Assembly: GCF_000426685.1 (NCBI RefSeq)
Contig: NZ_AUFV01000001.1
Coordinates: 62,001-126,000, forward strand
Source of the DNA: Solimonas flava DSM 18980
GTDB taxonomy: Bacteria; Pseudomonadota; Gammaproteobacteria; Nevskiales; Nevskiaceae
Reading direction: 5' to 3'
Length of the DNA stretch: 64,000 nucleotides
A program made the position numbers and the translations under genes. Below the pieces are notes generated by a model that saw nothing but the letters and a program-made list of their open reading frames with translations, was not told the DNA's origin and did no database searches. Every line of letters begins with the position of its first letter. Position 1 is the stretch's first letter. Shown here in pieces: positions 15,392 to 25,891 of the stretch.

Positions 15392-17038
15392 TCAGCGCAT
15401 GCCGGCTTGCAGCCAGCGTTCGACGGCCTGCGGCGTCAGCGCCGGCCGGTAGGCGCGGCCTTCGGCGTAGTCGCCGCCGAGCTGCTCGATCAGCGCGCGC
15501 TCCGCTTCGTGGTCGACGCCGGCGTAGACGATGCGCAGTCGCAGCATGCGCACCAGCTCGACGAGCTTGCGCAAGGCGTCGCGCACCAGCGGCTCCGTGC
15601 CGGCGCGGCTGATCAGCGCCGGCGCGAAGCGGTATTCGTCGAGCGGATAGTAGAGCGCGGTCAGCGCCGAGGCGCCGGGCTCGCCGACGCCGTCGAGGCA
15701 CAGCGACAGCCCGGCCTGGCGCAGTGCGGCGAGCTGCGCGCGCTGCGCGTCGCCGGCCAGCGCCAGTGCGCGTTCGCCGATCTCGAGCACCAGCGCCGAG
15801 CCCGGCAGATCGTGCGAGTGCAGCATGCGCTGGATCAGATCCTCGAAGCCCAGTTCGCGCACTGCGGCGTCCGGCAGGCGCAGCACCAGCTGCAGCTGCG
15901 GCGCGCCGTTGGCGCGCCAGGCGGACAGACGCGCGAGGCCTTCACGCAGCAGCCAGGTCGTCAGGCCGTGGACGAGGCTGACACGGTCCGGCAGATGCAG
16001 GAAATCGGCTTCGCCGAGCCGGCCACGACGCGGATGTTCCCAGTACGGCAGCAGGCGCACGCGCGGCGGCAGGCCGGCGCGCAGCGGCGTCTGCAGCTGG
16101 TAGTCGTCGCCGAGTCCTTCGTTGTAGAGCGCGCCGTGCAGCTCGGCCGACAGGCGCGAGGCCTCGGTGCGGGCGTCGTCGAGCGTCGGCTCGTAGACCA
16201 GGTAGTCGCGGCGCGCGGCGACCGCCGCGTACTTCGCGGTCTCGGCGTGGCGCAGCAGGGTCTCGGCATCCGGGCCATGCGCCGGATAGAGCGCGATGCC
16301 GATGCTGGCGCGCAGCGAGAAGGCGCTGCGGCCGACCGTGATCGGCACGTCGAGCGCGAGCTGCAGGCGGCTGGCGTAGTGGCGCGCCGTGGTCTCGTCG
16401 CTGGCCTGCGCGACGAGGATGCCGAAGTCGTCGTGGCCGAAGTGGGCCAGCAGGTCGCCGCCGCCGGTGACGTTCTGCAGGCGCTCGCCGAGCTGGCCGA
16501 TGTACTGGGCGGCGGCCGCCTCGCCGTGCGCTTGGGCGATCTCGTGATAGTGCTCGGTGGTCAGCACCAGCACCGCGAAGCCGCCGCTGCGCTTGCCGTC
16601 GAGACGGTGGATCGCGGTGTTGATCGCGCCGGCCAGCGCGTGGCGGTTCGGCAGGCCGGTGGCGTGGCCGGCGACCGACTGGCGGCTCAGCTCGTACTGC
16701 AGGCGGTTGGCCTCGTCGCGCAGCTCGCGGGTTTCGTCGAGCACCAGCGCGCCGGCCTGGTAGGACATCACGCTGCCGATGTACTGGCCCCAGATCAGGA
16801 AGGCGATCGGCATCAGGTCCAGCGCCCACAGCGCCGGATTGTTCTGCTGCACGTCGAGCAGACCGCCGAGCGTGTAGTCGCCGTGCTCGTACTGGCAGCT
16901 CAGCAGGGTCGCGGCGAGGATCGCCAGCAGGGCGACGCCGAGCCCCATCCACGCGTAGCGATTGGCGCGGCCGCGCAGCAGCCGCGCCATGCGGTCGAGG
17001 CTCTGCAAGCCACTCTTGCCCGGTGATCGCCAGCTCAT
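15392..17038 (-). CDS. Membrane protein with degenerate GGDEF and EAL domains
   Basis: A 548-residue protein. Two membrane helices (about residues 29-47 and 70-92) are followed by a coiled stretch. A GGDEF domain comes next: it retains TGLPNRHAL, but the signature is GHDDF (201-205). The C-terminal EAL-like domain keeps the WEHPRRGRLGEADFLHL segment but has LLP where EAL belongs, and LDGVGEPGAS where DDFG is expected. Both c-di-GMP synthesis and hydrolysis look lost, so it may be a c-di-GMP sensor or a protein-interaction module. ATG 17038 is preceded by GGGGGA. It interrupts the conserved yciK-mupP order. Confidence 0.8.
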   Translation of the reverse strand: MSWRSPGKSGLQSLDRMARLLRGRANRYAWMGLGVALLAILAATLLSCQYEHGDYTLGGLLDVQQNNPALWALDLMPIAFLIWGQYIGSVMSYQAGALVLDETRELRDEANRLQYELSRQSVAGHATGLPNRHALAGAINTAIHRLDGKRSGGFAVLVLTTEHYHEIAQAHGEAAAAQYIGQLGERLQNVTGGGDLLAHFGHDDFGILVAQASDETTARHYASRLQLALDVPITVGRSAFSLRASIGIALYPAHGPDAETLLRHAETAKYAAVAARRDYLVYEPTLDDARTEASRLSAELHGALYNEGLGDDYQLQTPLRAGLPPRVRLLPYWEHPRRGRLGEADFLHLPDRVSLVHGLTTWLLREGLARLSAWRANGAPQLQLVLRLPDAAVRELGFEDLIQRMLHSHDLPGSALVLEIGERALALAGDAQRAQLAALRQAGLSLCLDGVGEPGASALTALYYPLDEYRFAPALISRAGTEPLVRDALRKLVELVRMLRLRIVYAGVDHEAERALIEQLGGDYAEGRAYRPALTPQAVERWLQAGMR

Positions 17039-17065
17039 GATGTCCCCCAACCCCCGGTGCCTAGC

Positions 17066-17755
17066 TTAGCCGGACGCCTGCAGCCAGGCGACGATGTCGT
17101 GCGGCGTCGCGGCGATGCGTTCGGCGCCCCAGCTGCCGATCGGGCCTTCGGCGCCGAGGTAACCCCAGTCGGCGGCGATCGTCAGCATGCCGGCGGCCTG
17201 GCCGGCGACGATGTCGCGCTTGTCGTCGCCGACGTACCAGCAGGCCCGCGGCGGCAGGCCGAGCAGCTCGCAGGCGCGCAGCAGCGCGTCGGGTGCCGGC
17301 TTCGGGCGCGGTACCTGATCGGCGCTGACCGCGCAGTCGGCGCGCAGCGCCAGGCCTTCGAGCAGCGGCAGCGTCAGTGCCGCGGCCTTGTTGGTGACCA
17401 CGCCCCAGCGCAGGCCGGCGGTGCCGATCGCCTGCAGCAGCTCGGCCATGCCGTCGAACAAGGCCGAGTGGCGGACCAGACGCGCGCGGTAGAACGCCAG
17501 GAAGCGCTCGACGCGCGCGGCGTACTCGGCGTGCTGCGGCGTGATGCCGAGCGCCAGACCGAGCAGACCGCGCGCACCGGCCGAGGCGACCGGCCGGTAG
17601 TCGGCGAGCGGCAGCGGCGCCAGACCCAGTTCCTCACGCACCCGGTTGGCGGCATCGCCGAGGTCGGGCGCGGTGTCGACCAGCGTGCCGTCGAGGTCGA
17701 ACAGCAGCGCGCGCGGCCGCACGGCGAACGCGTCCAGCGGCAGGGCGACGCTCAT
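17066..17755 (-). CDS. mupP: HAD phosphatase, MupP/phosphoglycolate phosphatase type
   Basis: A 229-residue HAD hydrolase. Motif I DLDGTLVDT (Asp20/Asp22), motif II VVTNK, Lys in PRPKPAPD and motif IV YVGDDKRD are all present. It is usually annotated gph (phosphoglycolate phosphatase). In Pseudomonas the gene in this position next to ubiG is MupP, the N-acetylmuramic acid 6-phosphate phosphatase of the anhydromuropeptide recycling route to UDP-MurNAc. Synteny favours MupP; sequence alone does not decide. It is coupled to ubiG by a 4-nt ATGA overlap. Confidence 0.8.
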   Translation of the reverse strand: MSVALPLDAFAVRPRALLFDLDGTLVDTAPDLGDAANRVREELGLAPLPLADYRPVASAGARGLLGLALGITPQHAEYAARVERFLAFYRARLVRHSALFDGMAELLQAIGTAGLRWGVVTNKAAALTLPLLEGLALRADCAVSADQVPRPKPAPDALLRACELLGLPPRACWYVGDDKRDIVAGQAAGMLTIAADWGYLGAEGPIGSWGAERIAATPHDIVAWLQASG

Positions 17756-18492
17756 GCGGGCTTGCGGCAATGCATGAAGTAGTTGACGTCGATGTCGTCG
17801 GCCAGCCGTGCCGATTTCAGCAGCGGGTTGTAGCGCAGGCCCTTCATGCCGACGACCTCGAGGCCGGCAGCGCGCGCCCAGGCCGCCAGCTCCGACGGGC
17901 GAATGAACTTCTCGTAGTCGTGGGTGCCGCGCGGCACCAGGTTGAGCACGTATTCGGCCCCGACCACGGCGAGCGCGAAAGCCTTGGGGCTGCGGTTGAT
18001 GGTCGAGAACACCAGATCGCCGCCGGGCCGGGCGAGGCGGGCGCAGGCGGCGATCACCGAGGCCGGGTCCGGCACGTGTTCGAGCATTTCCATGCAGCAG
18101 ACCAGGTCGAACGCCTGCGGCCGCTCGGCGGCCAGCGCCTCGGCGCTGATCTGTCGGTAGTCGAGCCGGAACGCCGGCGGCGTGCGGCCGGATTCGAGGG
18201 CGTGCAGGCGCGCGACGTCGACCAGCTCGCCGGCCATGTCGATGCCGAGCACCTCGGCACCCTCGGCGGCCAGCGCCTCGCTGAGCAGTCCGCCGCCGCA
18301 GCCGATGTCGAGCGCGAGCTTGCCCTTGAGGCCGCCGGCGCATTGCGCGACGTAGCGCACGCGCGGCGGATTGATCTGGTGCAGCGTCGCCATTTCGCCG
18401 CGCGGGTCCCACCAGCGCGAGGCGAGGCGTTCGAAGTTGGCGATCTCGCGGGCATCGACGTTGCCGCGGGCATGTTCGGTGGTGGCGCTCAT
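17752..18492 (-). CDS. ubiG: UbiG, ubiquinone biosynthesis O-methyltransferase
   Basis: A 246-residue SAM-dependent methyltransferase that carries out both O-methylations in ubiquinone synthesis. Landmarks: the start region VDAREIANFERLASRWWDP, SAM motif LDIGCGGG (62-68), MEMLEHVPDP, and the C-terminal DVNYFMHCRKP. It overlaps mtaD upstream and mupP downstream by 4-nt ATGA junctions, so the three are translated in series. Confidence 0.96.
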   Translation of the reverse strand: MSATTEHARGNVDAREIANFERLASRWWDPRGEMATLHQINPPRVRYVAQCAGGLKGKLALDIGCGGGLLSEALAAEGAEVLGIDMAGELVDVARLHALESGRTPPAFRLDYRQISAEALAAERPQAFDLVCCMEMLEHVPDPASVIAACARLARPGGDLVFSTINRSPKAFALAVVGAEYVLNLVPRGTHDYEKFIRPSELAAWARAAGLEVVGMKGLRYNPLLKSARLADDIDVNYFMHCRKPA

Positions 18493-19802
18493 GGACGGAT
18501 CTTCTGCCGCCACTCGGCGGCCCTGGCAATGACGGCGGTTTCGTCGAGCGTCGTCAGCTGCCGCCCGCGCAGCAGCGGACGACCGGCGACGAAGACGTCG
18601 CTGACCTGATCGCGGCCGGCGGCGTAGGCGAGCTGCGACAGGACGTTGTAGACCGGCTGGGTGGCCGGAGCGTGAAAGTCGACGGCGATGAAGTCGGCCG
18701 ACTTGCCGGCGACCAGCGAGCCGATTTCCTGATCGAGCCCGAGGGCGCGGGCGCCGGCCAGCGTTGCCATGCGCAGCGCCGCCGGGGCCGCCAGCGCGCG
18801 CGTGTCGCCGCCGACCGCCTTGGCGAGCAGCGCCGCGGTGCGCAGCTCGCCGATCAGGTCGAGGTCGTTGTTGCTGGCGGCGCCGTCGGTGCCGATGCCG
18901 ACGTTGGCGCCCGCCTTCAGCAGTTTGTCGACCGGGCAGAAGCCGCTGGCGAGCTTGAGGTTCGATTCCGGGCAGTGCGCGATGTGCACGCCGTACTCGG
19001 CCGCCTCGGCGATCTCGGCGTCGGTCAGCTGCGTCATGTGCACGGCGATGAAGTCCGGACCGAGCAGTTCGAGTGCCTTGAGTCGTGCCCACGGACGGCG
19101 GCCGCTCTGCTTGACGGCTTCGACGACCTCGAACTCGGTTTCATGCACATGCATGTGGATGCCGATGCCGAGTTCGTTGGCGTAGCGGCGGATCTTCTGC
19201 AGCGGCGCGTCGGACACCGTGTATGGCGCGTGCGGCGCGAAGATCGTGCGCACCAGCGGCGTGTCGCGCAGCGCGTCGTGCAGCTCCAGGCCCTTGTGGA
19301 TGTAGTCGTCGGCGCCGCTGCCCCAGGCGGTCGGGAAGTCGAACACGACCAGGCCGACCGTCGCGCGCAGGCCCGCTTCGCGGGCGACGCGGGCCGTCGC
19401 GTCCGGGAAGAAGTACATGTCGTTCACGCAGGTCGTGCCGCCGCGGATCATCTCGGCGAACGCCAGGCGCAGGCCGTCCGCGCAGAACGCGGCCCCGACG
19501 TGTGCGCCCTCGGCCGGCCAGATGTGGTTCTGCAGCCAGTCCATCAGCGGCAGGTCGTCGGCGATGCCGCGCAGCAGGCTCATCGCCGCGTGCGTGTGCA
19601 GGTTGACGAGGCCCGGCAGCACGGCGTGCTGCGGCAACGCGATGGTCTCGCGGGCCTGATAGCGCGTCTGCGCCTCGGCCAGCGGCAGGACGGCTTCGAT
19701 GCGGCCGGCGTCGACGACAAGCGCGTGTGCTTCGAGCACGACGCCCTCGGGCTCGATCGGTACGAGCCAGCGCGGCGTCACCAGCAGGTCTACGGTCTGC
19801 AT
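18489..19802 (-). CDS. mtaD: 5-methylthioadenosine / S-adenosylhomocysteine deaminase (TRZ/ATZ family)
   Basis: A 437-residue amidohydrolase superfamily deaminase. Metal ligands: His69/His71 in LHTHAAM, His in HMHVHETEFE, and Asp in IGTDGAASNND; FAPHAPYTVS is the substrate-binding segment. In Pseudomonas the orthologue converts methylthioadenosine to methylthioinosine, which is then phosphorolysed to the substrate of MtnA. Divergent from mtnA with a 57-bp gap, so the pair presumably forms one salvage pathway. Confidence 0.88.
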   Translation of the reverse strand: MQTVDLLVTPRWLVPIEPEGVVLEAHALVVDAGRIEAVLPLAEAQTRYQARETIALPQHAVLPGLVNLHTHAAMSLLRGIADDLPLMDWLQNHIWPAEGAHVGAAFCADGLRLAFAEMIRGGTTCVNDMYFFPDATARVAREAGLRATVGLVVFDFPTAWGSGADDYIHKGLELHDALRDTPLVRTIFAPHAPYTVSDAPLQKIRRYANELGIGIHMHVHETEFEVVEAVKQSGRRPWARLKALELLGPDFIAVHMTQLTDAEIAEAAEYGVHIAHCPESNLKLASGFCPVDKLLKAGANVGIGTDGAASNNDLDLIGELRTAALLAKAVGGDTRALAAPAALRMATLAGARALGLDQEIGSLVAGKSADFIAVDFHAPATQPVYNVLSQLAYAAGRDQVSDVFVAGRPLLRGRQLTTLDETAVIARAAEWRQKIRP

Positions 19803-19859
19803 GCAGTGGCGGAAGTCGGGGATGGATAGAATGTCGGATCAAGTTTACCCGAGGCCGTC

Positions 19860-20888
19860 ATGTCTGCCGTTGACCTTTCCGCTGTGCGCCCCGAACCGGT
19901 GAAACCGCTGATCTGGGAGGGCGACCACCTGCGGCTGCTCGACCAGCGCGTGCTGCCGGGCGAGCTGCGCTACCTGCGCTGCGAGAGCGCCGGCGATATC
20001 GCCGACGCGATCCACGGCATGGCGGTGCGTGGCGCGCCGGCGATCGGCATCGCTGCCGCCTACGGCATGGTGCTGGCGCTGCGCGCCGATCCGGACGGCG
20101 TGCAGCGCGCCTTCGATCTGCTCGCCGCGTCGCGGCCGACGGCGGTGAACCTGCGCTGGGCGCTGGAGCGCATGCGCGGCCTGTGGCTGGATCGCCCGGA
20201 CCTTGCCGCGCTCGAAGCCGAGGCGGTGAAGATCCACGACGAGGATCTGGCGCAGAACCTGAAAATGGGGGCGTTCGGCGCGGCCCTGATCGGTTCGAAC
20301 GCGAGCGTCATCACCCATTGCAACACCGGCGCGCTGGCGACCGGCGGTCACGGCACCGCGCTCGGCGTGATCCGCAGCGCCTACGCGCTGAACCGCATCG
20401 CCCGCGTCTACAACACCGAGACGCGGCCGTGGCTGCAGGGCGCACGGCTGACGGCCTGGGAGCTGCAGCAGGAGGGCATTCCGGCCAAGCTGATCGCCGA
20501 CGGTGCCGCCGCGCATCTGATGAGCCGCGAGCAGATCGACTGGGTCATCGTCGGCGCCGACCGTATCGCCGAGAACGGCGATACCGCCAACAAGATCGGC
20601 ACCTACGCGCTGGCGGTCGCCGCGCGCCGGCACGGCGTGAAGTTCATGGTGGTCGCGCCGAGCGGCACCTTCGACCTGCGCTGCCGCAGCGGCGCCGACA
20701 TCCCGATCGAGGAGCGCGGTGCCGCCGAGCTCACCGAGTTCCGCGGCGTGCCGATCGCGCCGCACGGCTACGACGCCTTCAATCCGGTGTTCGACGTCAC
20801 GCCGGCCGAGCTGATCGACGCCATCGTCTGCGAGTCCGGCGTCATCGCCAGGCCGAGCCGCGAGGCCGTCCGCGCAGTGCTGGGCTGA
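19860..20888 (+). CDS. mtnA: S-methyl-5-thioribose-1-phosphate isomerase
   Basis: A 342-residue isomerase of the methionine salvage pathway (methylthioribose-1-P to methylthioribulose-1-P). Catalytic Cys154 lies in [10 protein letters not shown] and Asp234 in [28 protein letters not shown] is the phosphate-binding start. A TAGAAT -10-like element sits at 19827-19832. Later salvage enzymes (mtnB/C/D) are not in the window. It precedes gyrA by 214 bp, as in Pseudomonas. Confidence 0.96.
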   Translation: MSAVDLSAVRPEPVKPLIWEGDHLRLLDQRVLPGELRYLRCESAGDIADAIHGMAVRGAPAIGIAAAYGMVLALRADPDGVQRAFDLLAASRPTAVNLRWALERMRGLWLDRPDLAALEAEAVKIHDEDLAQNLKMGAFGAALIGSNASVITHCNTGALATGGHGTALGVIRSAYALNRIARVYNTETRPWLQGARLTAWELQQEGIPAKLIADGAAAHLMSREQIDWVIVGADRIAENGDTANKIGTYALAVAARRHGVKFMVVAPSGTFDLRCRSGADIPIEERGAAELTEFRGVPIAPHGYDAFNPVFDVTPAELIDAIVCESGVIARPSREAVRAVLG

Positions 20889-21102
20889 GCCGCGCCGGCA
20901 GGCCGCCGCGAAAGCCGCGCCCGAGCCGGAAAAGCGCTGCCAAGCCCGCGTCCGTGCTAGAATTTCGCGGTCGACAAGGGCTGCATCCAGGACTGCGGAT
21001 GCGACGCCTTTTCCGCGCCGAAAACGAGAGCACGACGCCGGCGGCCGCGCCGGCGCGACGCCCGGGCCTTGATCCAGAACAGACCCCGTTACAACACGCT
21101 CC

Positions 21103-23835
<2,733 letters not shown>

Positions 23836-23851
23836 AATATCGAGCATAAAG

Positions 23852-23873
23852 AAGGCGCTGCGGCGCCTTTTTT
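23852..23873 (+). terminator. Intrinsic terminator of gyrA
   Basis: AAGGCGC-TGCG-GCGCCTT stem followed by T6, 17 bp after the gyrA stop. Confidence 0.92.
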
Positions 23874-23887
23874 ATGAGACTCTGTGA

Positions 23888-23904
23888 CTAACAGGACATG
23901 TTAG
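23888..23904. promoter_or_regulatory. Inverted repeat over the vapBC promoter, probable autoregulatory operator
   Basis: CTAACA-GGACA-TGTTAG lies between a -35-like GTGACT (23884-23889) and a -10-like TATTAT (23907-23912), spaced 17 bp, just before the antitoxin gene. Ribbon-helix-helix antitoxins normally bind such repeats. Binding is inferred. Confidence 0.6.
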
Positions 23905-23920
23905 GTTATTATCTGCGGCG

Positions 23921-24172
23921 ATGAATTTCAGTGTCCATTTCGACGACGAGACGATCGAGCGGCTGAACCGTGCGGTGGCCCGCGTCGGCCTGACGCGCAA
24001 TCGCGTGATCACGCTCGCCGTGCAGGATTGGCTGGCGCGCAACGAGGAAAAGGACTGGCCGGCGGTGCTGAAGAGCCATTTCGGCAATCCGGCGCCGGAG
24101 CTGACCGAGGAAACGCTGGACTTCCAGGCCTGGCGCGAGGCGCTGCCGGATTCGGCGCCGGTGCGCTGGTGA
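23921..24172 (+). CDS. vapB: Ribbon-helix-helix antitoxin (VapB-like)
   Basis: An 83-residue protein. The N-terminal MNFSVHFDDETIERLNRAVA and TRNRVITLAVQDWL form a ribbon-helix-helix DNA-binding fold; the C-terminal third (DWPAVLKSHFG to APVRW) is the likely toxin-wrapping tail. Its stop overlaps the GTG start of the PIN toxin by a GTGA junction. It should neutralise the toxin and repress the operon through the inverted repeat 17-33 bp upstream. Confidence 0.82.
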   Translation: MNFSVHFDDETIERLNRAVARVGLTRNRVITLAVQDWLARNEEKDWPAVLKSHFGNPAPELTEETLDFQAWREALPDSAPVRW

Positions 24173-24567
24173 AGTATCTGCTCGACTCCGACGTGCTCGC
24201 CGCGGCGATCAAGGGGCGGCTGCCGGTCGTGCTGCGGCTGCAGGGGCTGAAGCCGAGCGACGTCGCGGTGTCGGTGCTGGGGCAGGCGGAGGCCGAGACG
24301 GCGCTTCGCCTGCAGCCGCGGGCGCAGGCGCGCTACGGCAAGTTGCTGAAGGAGTTCCTGCATTCGGTGCAGGTGCTGGGGATCGGCGCCGCCGAGGCGC
24401 AGCAGGCGGTCGTGATCGGCGCCTATCTGCAGGCAGCCGGCGAAAAGCTGGCGCCGCTGGATCTGTGGCTCGCGGCGACGGCAACGGCGCGGCAGCTGGT
24501 ACTGGTGACGGACCGCGTCGCGGCGTTCGCGTCGGTGCCGAATCTCGACGTCGAGCGCTGGAGCTGA
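24169..24567 (+). CDS. vapC: PIN-domain ribonuclease toxin (VapC-like)
   Basis: 132 residues from GTG 24169. Acidic PIN residues: Asp6 in YLLDSDVL, Glu in GQAEAE, Asp in PLDLWLAATA and Asp in LVTDRVAAF. VapC toxins are site-specific endoribonucleases, often cutting initiator tRNA or rRNA; the target here is unknown. Start chosen from the 4-nt overlap with the antitoxin. It sits between gyrA and serC, which adjoin each other in the Pseudomonas order, so the pair looks inserted. Confidence 0.85.
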   Translation: MKYLLDSDVLAAAIKGRLPVVLRLQGLKPSDVAVSVLGQAEAETALRLQPRAQARYGKLLKEFLHSVQVLGIGAAEAQQAVVIGAYLQAAGEKLAPLDLWLAATATARQLVLVTDRVAAFASVPNLDVERWS

Positions 24568-24624
24568 ACGGGCGGGACGGCGGGAATGAGGGCCGGGCGC
24601 GCTGCGGCGGGTCGCGGCCAGGAG

Positions 24625-24651
24625 GGCGGACCGGGCTGGGCGCGGTCCGCC
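24625..24651. other. Hairpin between vapC and serC
   Basis: GGCGGACCG, a 9-nt loop, CGGTCCGCC: a perfect 9-bp stem, 57 bp after vapC. No T-tract. It could end vapBC transcription with Rho or form the serC leader. Nothing else recognised in 24568-24703. Confidence 0.4.
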
Positions 24652-24703
24652 GGTATTCAGGCGGTAAACGAGTGGTTGAAGCAGGTCTTTCGAGGAAACT
24701 GAA

Positions 24704-25786
24704 ATGAAAAGAGTCGTGAACTTCAGCGCCGGACCGGCGACGCTGCCTTTCGAAGTGCTGCAGCAGGTGCAGGCCGAGCTGCTCGACTGGCAGGGTTGCG
24801 GCATGTCGGTGATGGAAATGTCGCATCGCGACAAGGAGTTCATGAGCATCGCGCAGGCAGCGGAAGCCGATCTGCGCGAGGTCGCCGGCATTCCGGCGAA
24901 CTACAAAGTGTTGTTCCTGCAGGGCGGCGCGACGGCGCAGTTCACGTTCGTGCCGATGAACCTGCTGCGCGGCAAGCAGAACGTCGATTTCGTGCTGACC
25001 GGCGACTGGGGCAAGAAGGCCGCCAAGGAAGCGGCGCGCTATGCCAAGGTCAACGTCGCCGCGAGCAGCGAAGCCGACAAGTTCACGCACATCCCGGAGC
25101 GGGCGAACTGGAAGCTCGATCCGAACGCGGCCTACGTGCACGTGACCTCGAACGAGACCATCCACGGCGTCGAGTTCGCCGCCGATCCGGACACCGGCAG
25201 CGTGCCGCTGGTCGCCGACATGTCGTCGAACATGCTGTCGCGCCCGTTCGACGTGACGAAGTACGGCCTCATCTATGCCGGCGCGCAGAAGAACATCGGC
25301 CCGGCCGGCGTGACGATCGTCATCGTGCGCGACGACCTGATCGGCCAGACGCTGCCGAACACGCCCGGCATCTTCGACTACAAGCAGATGGCCGACGCCG
25401 AGTCGATGCTGAACACGCCGCCGTGCTTTGCCTGGTACGTCTCGGGTCTGGTCTTCAAGTGGATCAAGGCGCATGGCGGTCTGGCCGGGATCGGCGAGCG
25501 CAACGCCAAGAAGGCGGAGCTGCTGTATGCCTATATCGACAGCCAGGACTTCTATCGCAATCCGGTCGCCAAGGCCGATCGTTCGCGGATGAACGTGCCG
25601 TTCACGCTCGCCAATCCGGAGCTCGACGCCGAGTTCCTGAAGGGCGCCAAGGCGGCTGACCTGTCGGGCCTGAAGGGGCATCGCTCGGTCGGCGGCATGC
25701 GCGCGTCGATCTACAACGCGATGACGCTCGAAGGCGTGCAGCAGCTCGTCGACTACATGAAGGAATTCGCGCGGACGCGCGGCTGA
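24704..25786 (+). CDS. serC: Phosphoserine aminotransferase
   Basis: A 360-residue PLP enzyme converting 3-phosphohydroxypyruvate to phosphoserine (and serving the pyridoxal pathway in many gammaproteobacteria). It begins VVNFSAGPATLP. The PLP Lys is Lys196 in GAQKNIGPAG. SHRDKEF, QGGATAQF and MNTPPCF-type segments (here LNTPPCF) are present. A GAGGAAA ribosome site precedes the ATG. It is followed by serA, so consecutive steps of serine synthesis are adjacent. Confidence 0.97.
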   Translation: MKRVVNFSAGPATLPFEVLQQVQAELLDWQGCGMSVMEMSHRDKEFMSIAQAAEADLREVAGIPANYKVLFLQGGATAQFTFVPMNLLRGKQNVDFVLTGDWGKKAAKEAARYAKVNVAASSEADKFTHIPERANWKLDPNAAYVHVTSNETIHGVEFAADPDTGSVPLVADMSSNMLSRPFDVTKYGLIYAGAQKNIGPAGVTIVIVRDDLIGQTLPNTPGIFDYKQMADAESMLNTPPCFAWYVSGLVFKWIKAHGGLAGIGERNAKKAELLYAYIDSQDFYRNPVAKADRSRMNVPFTLANPELDAEFLKGAKAADLSGLKGHRSVGGMRASIYNAMTLEGVQQLVDYMKEFARTRG

Positions 25787-25803
25787 AAAGGCGGCAATCG
25801 AGT

Positions 25804-25868
25804 ATCGGGAATGCGGAATCGTTGCGAGACGAAACCGCTTCCCGCTTCTGACGTTGGCCGTTTCCCGA
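25804..25868. repeat. Short inverted repeat in the serC-serA gap
   Basis: ATCGGGAA (25804-25811) and TTCCCGAT (25861-25868) are exact reverse complements about 50 bp apart. The spacer holds further GGAAT/TTCCC fragments. The composition resembles the intergenic GGGAAT/ATTCCC repeats seen in Xanthomonadaceae genomes. May be a degraded repeat. Confidence 0.4.
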
Positions 25869-25891
25869 TCCCCAATTTCCGGTTTTAAGCC

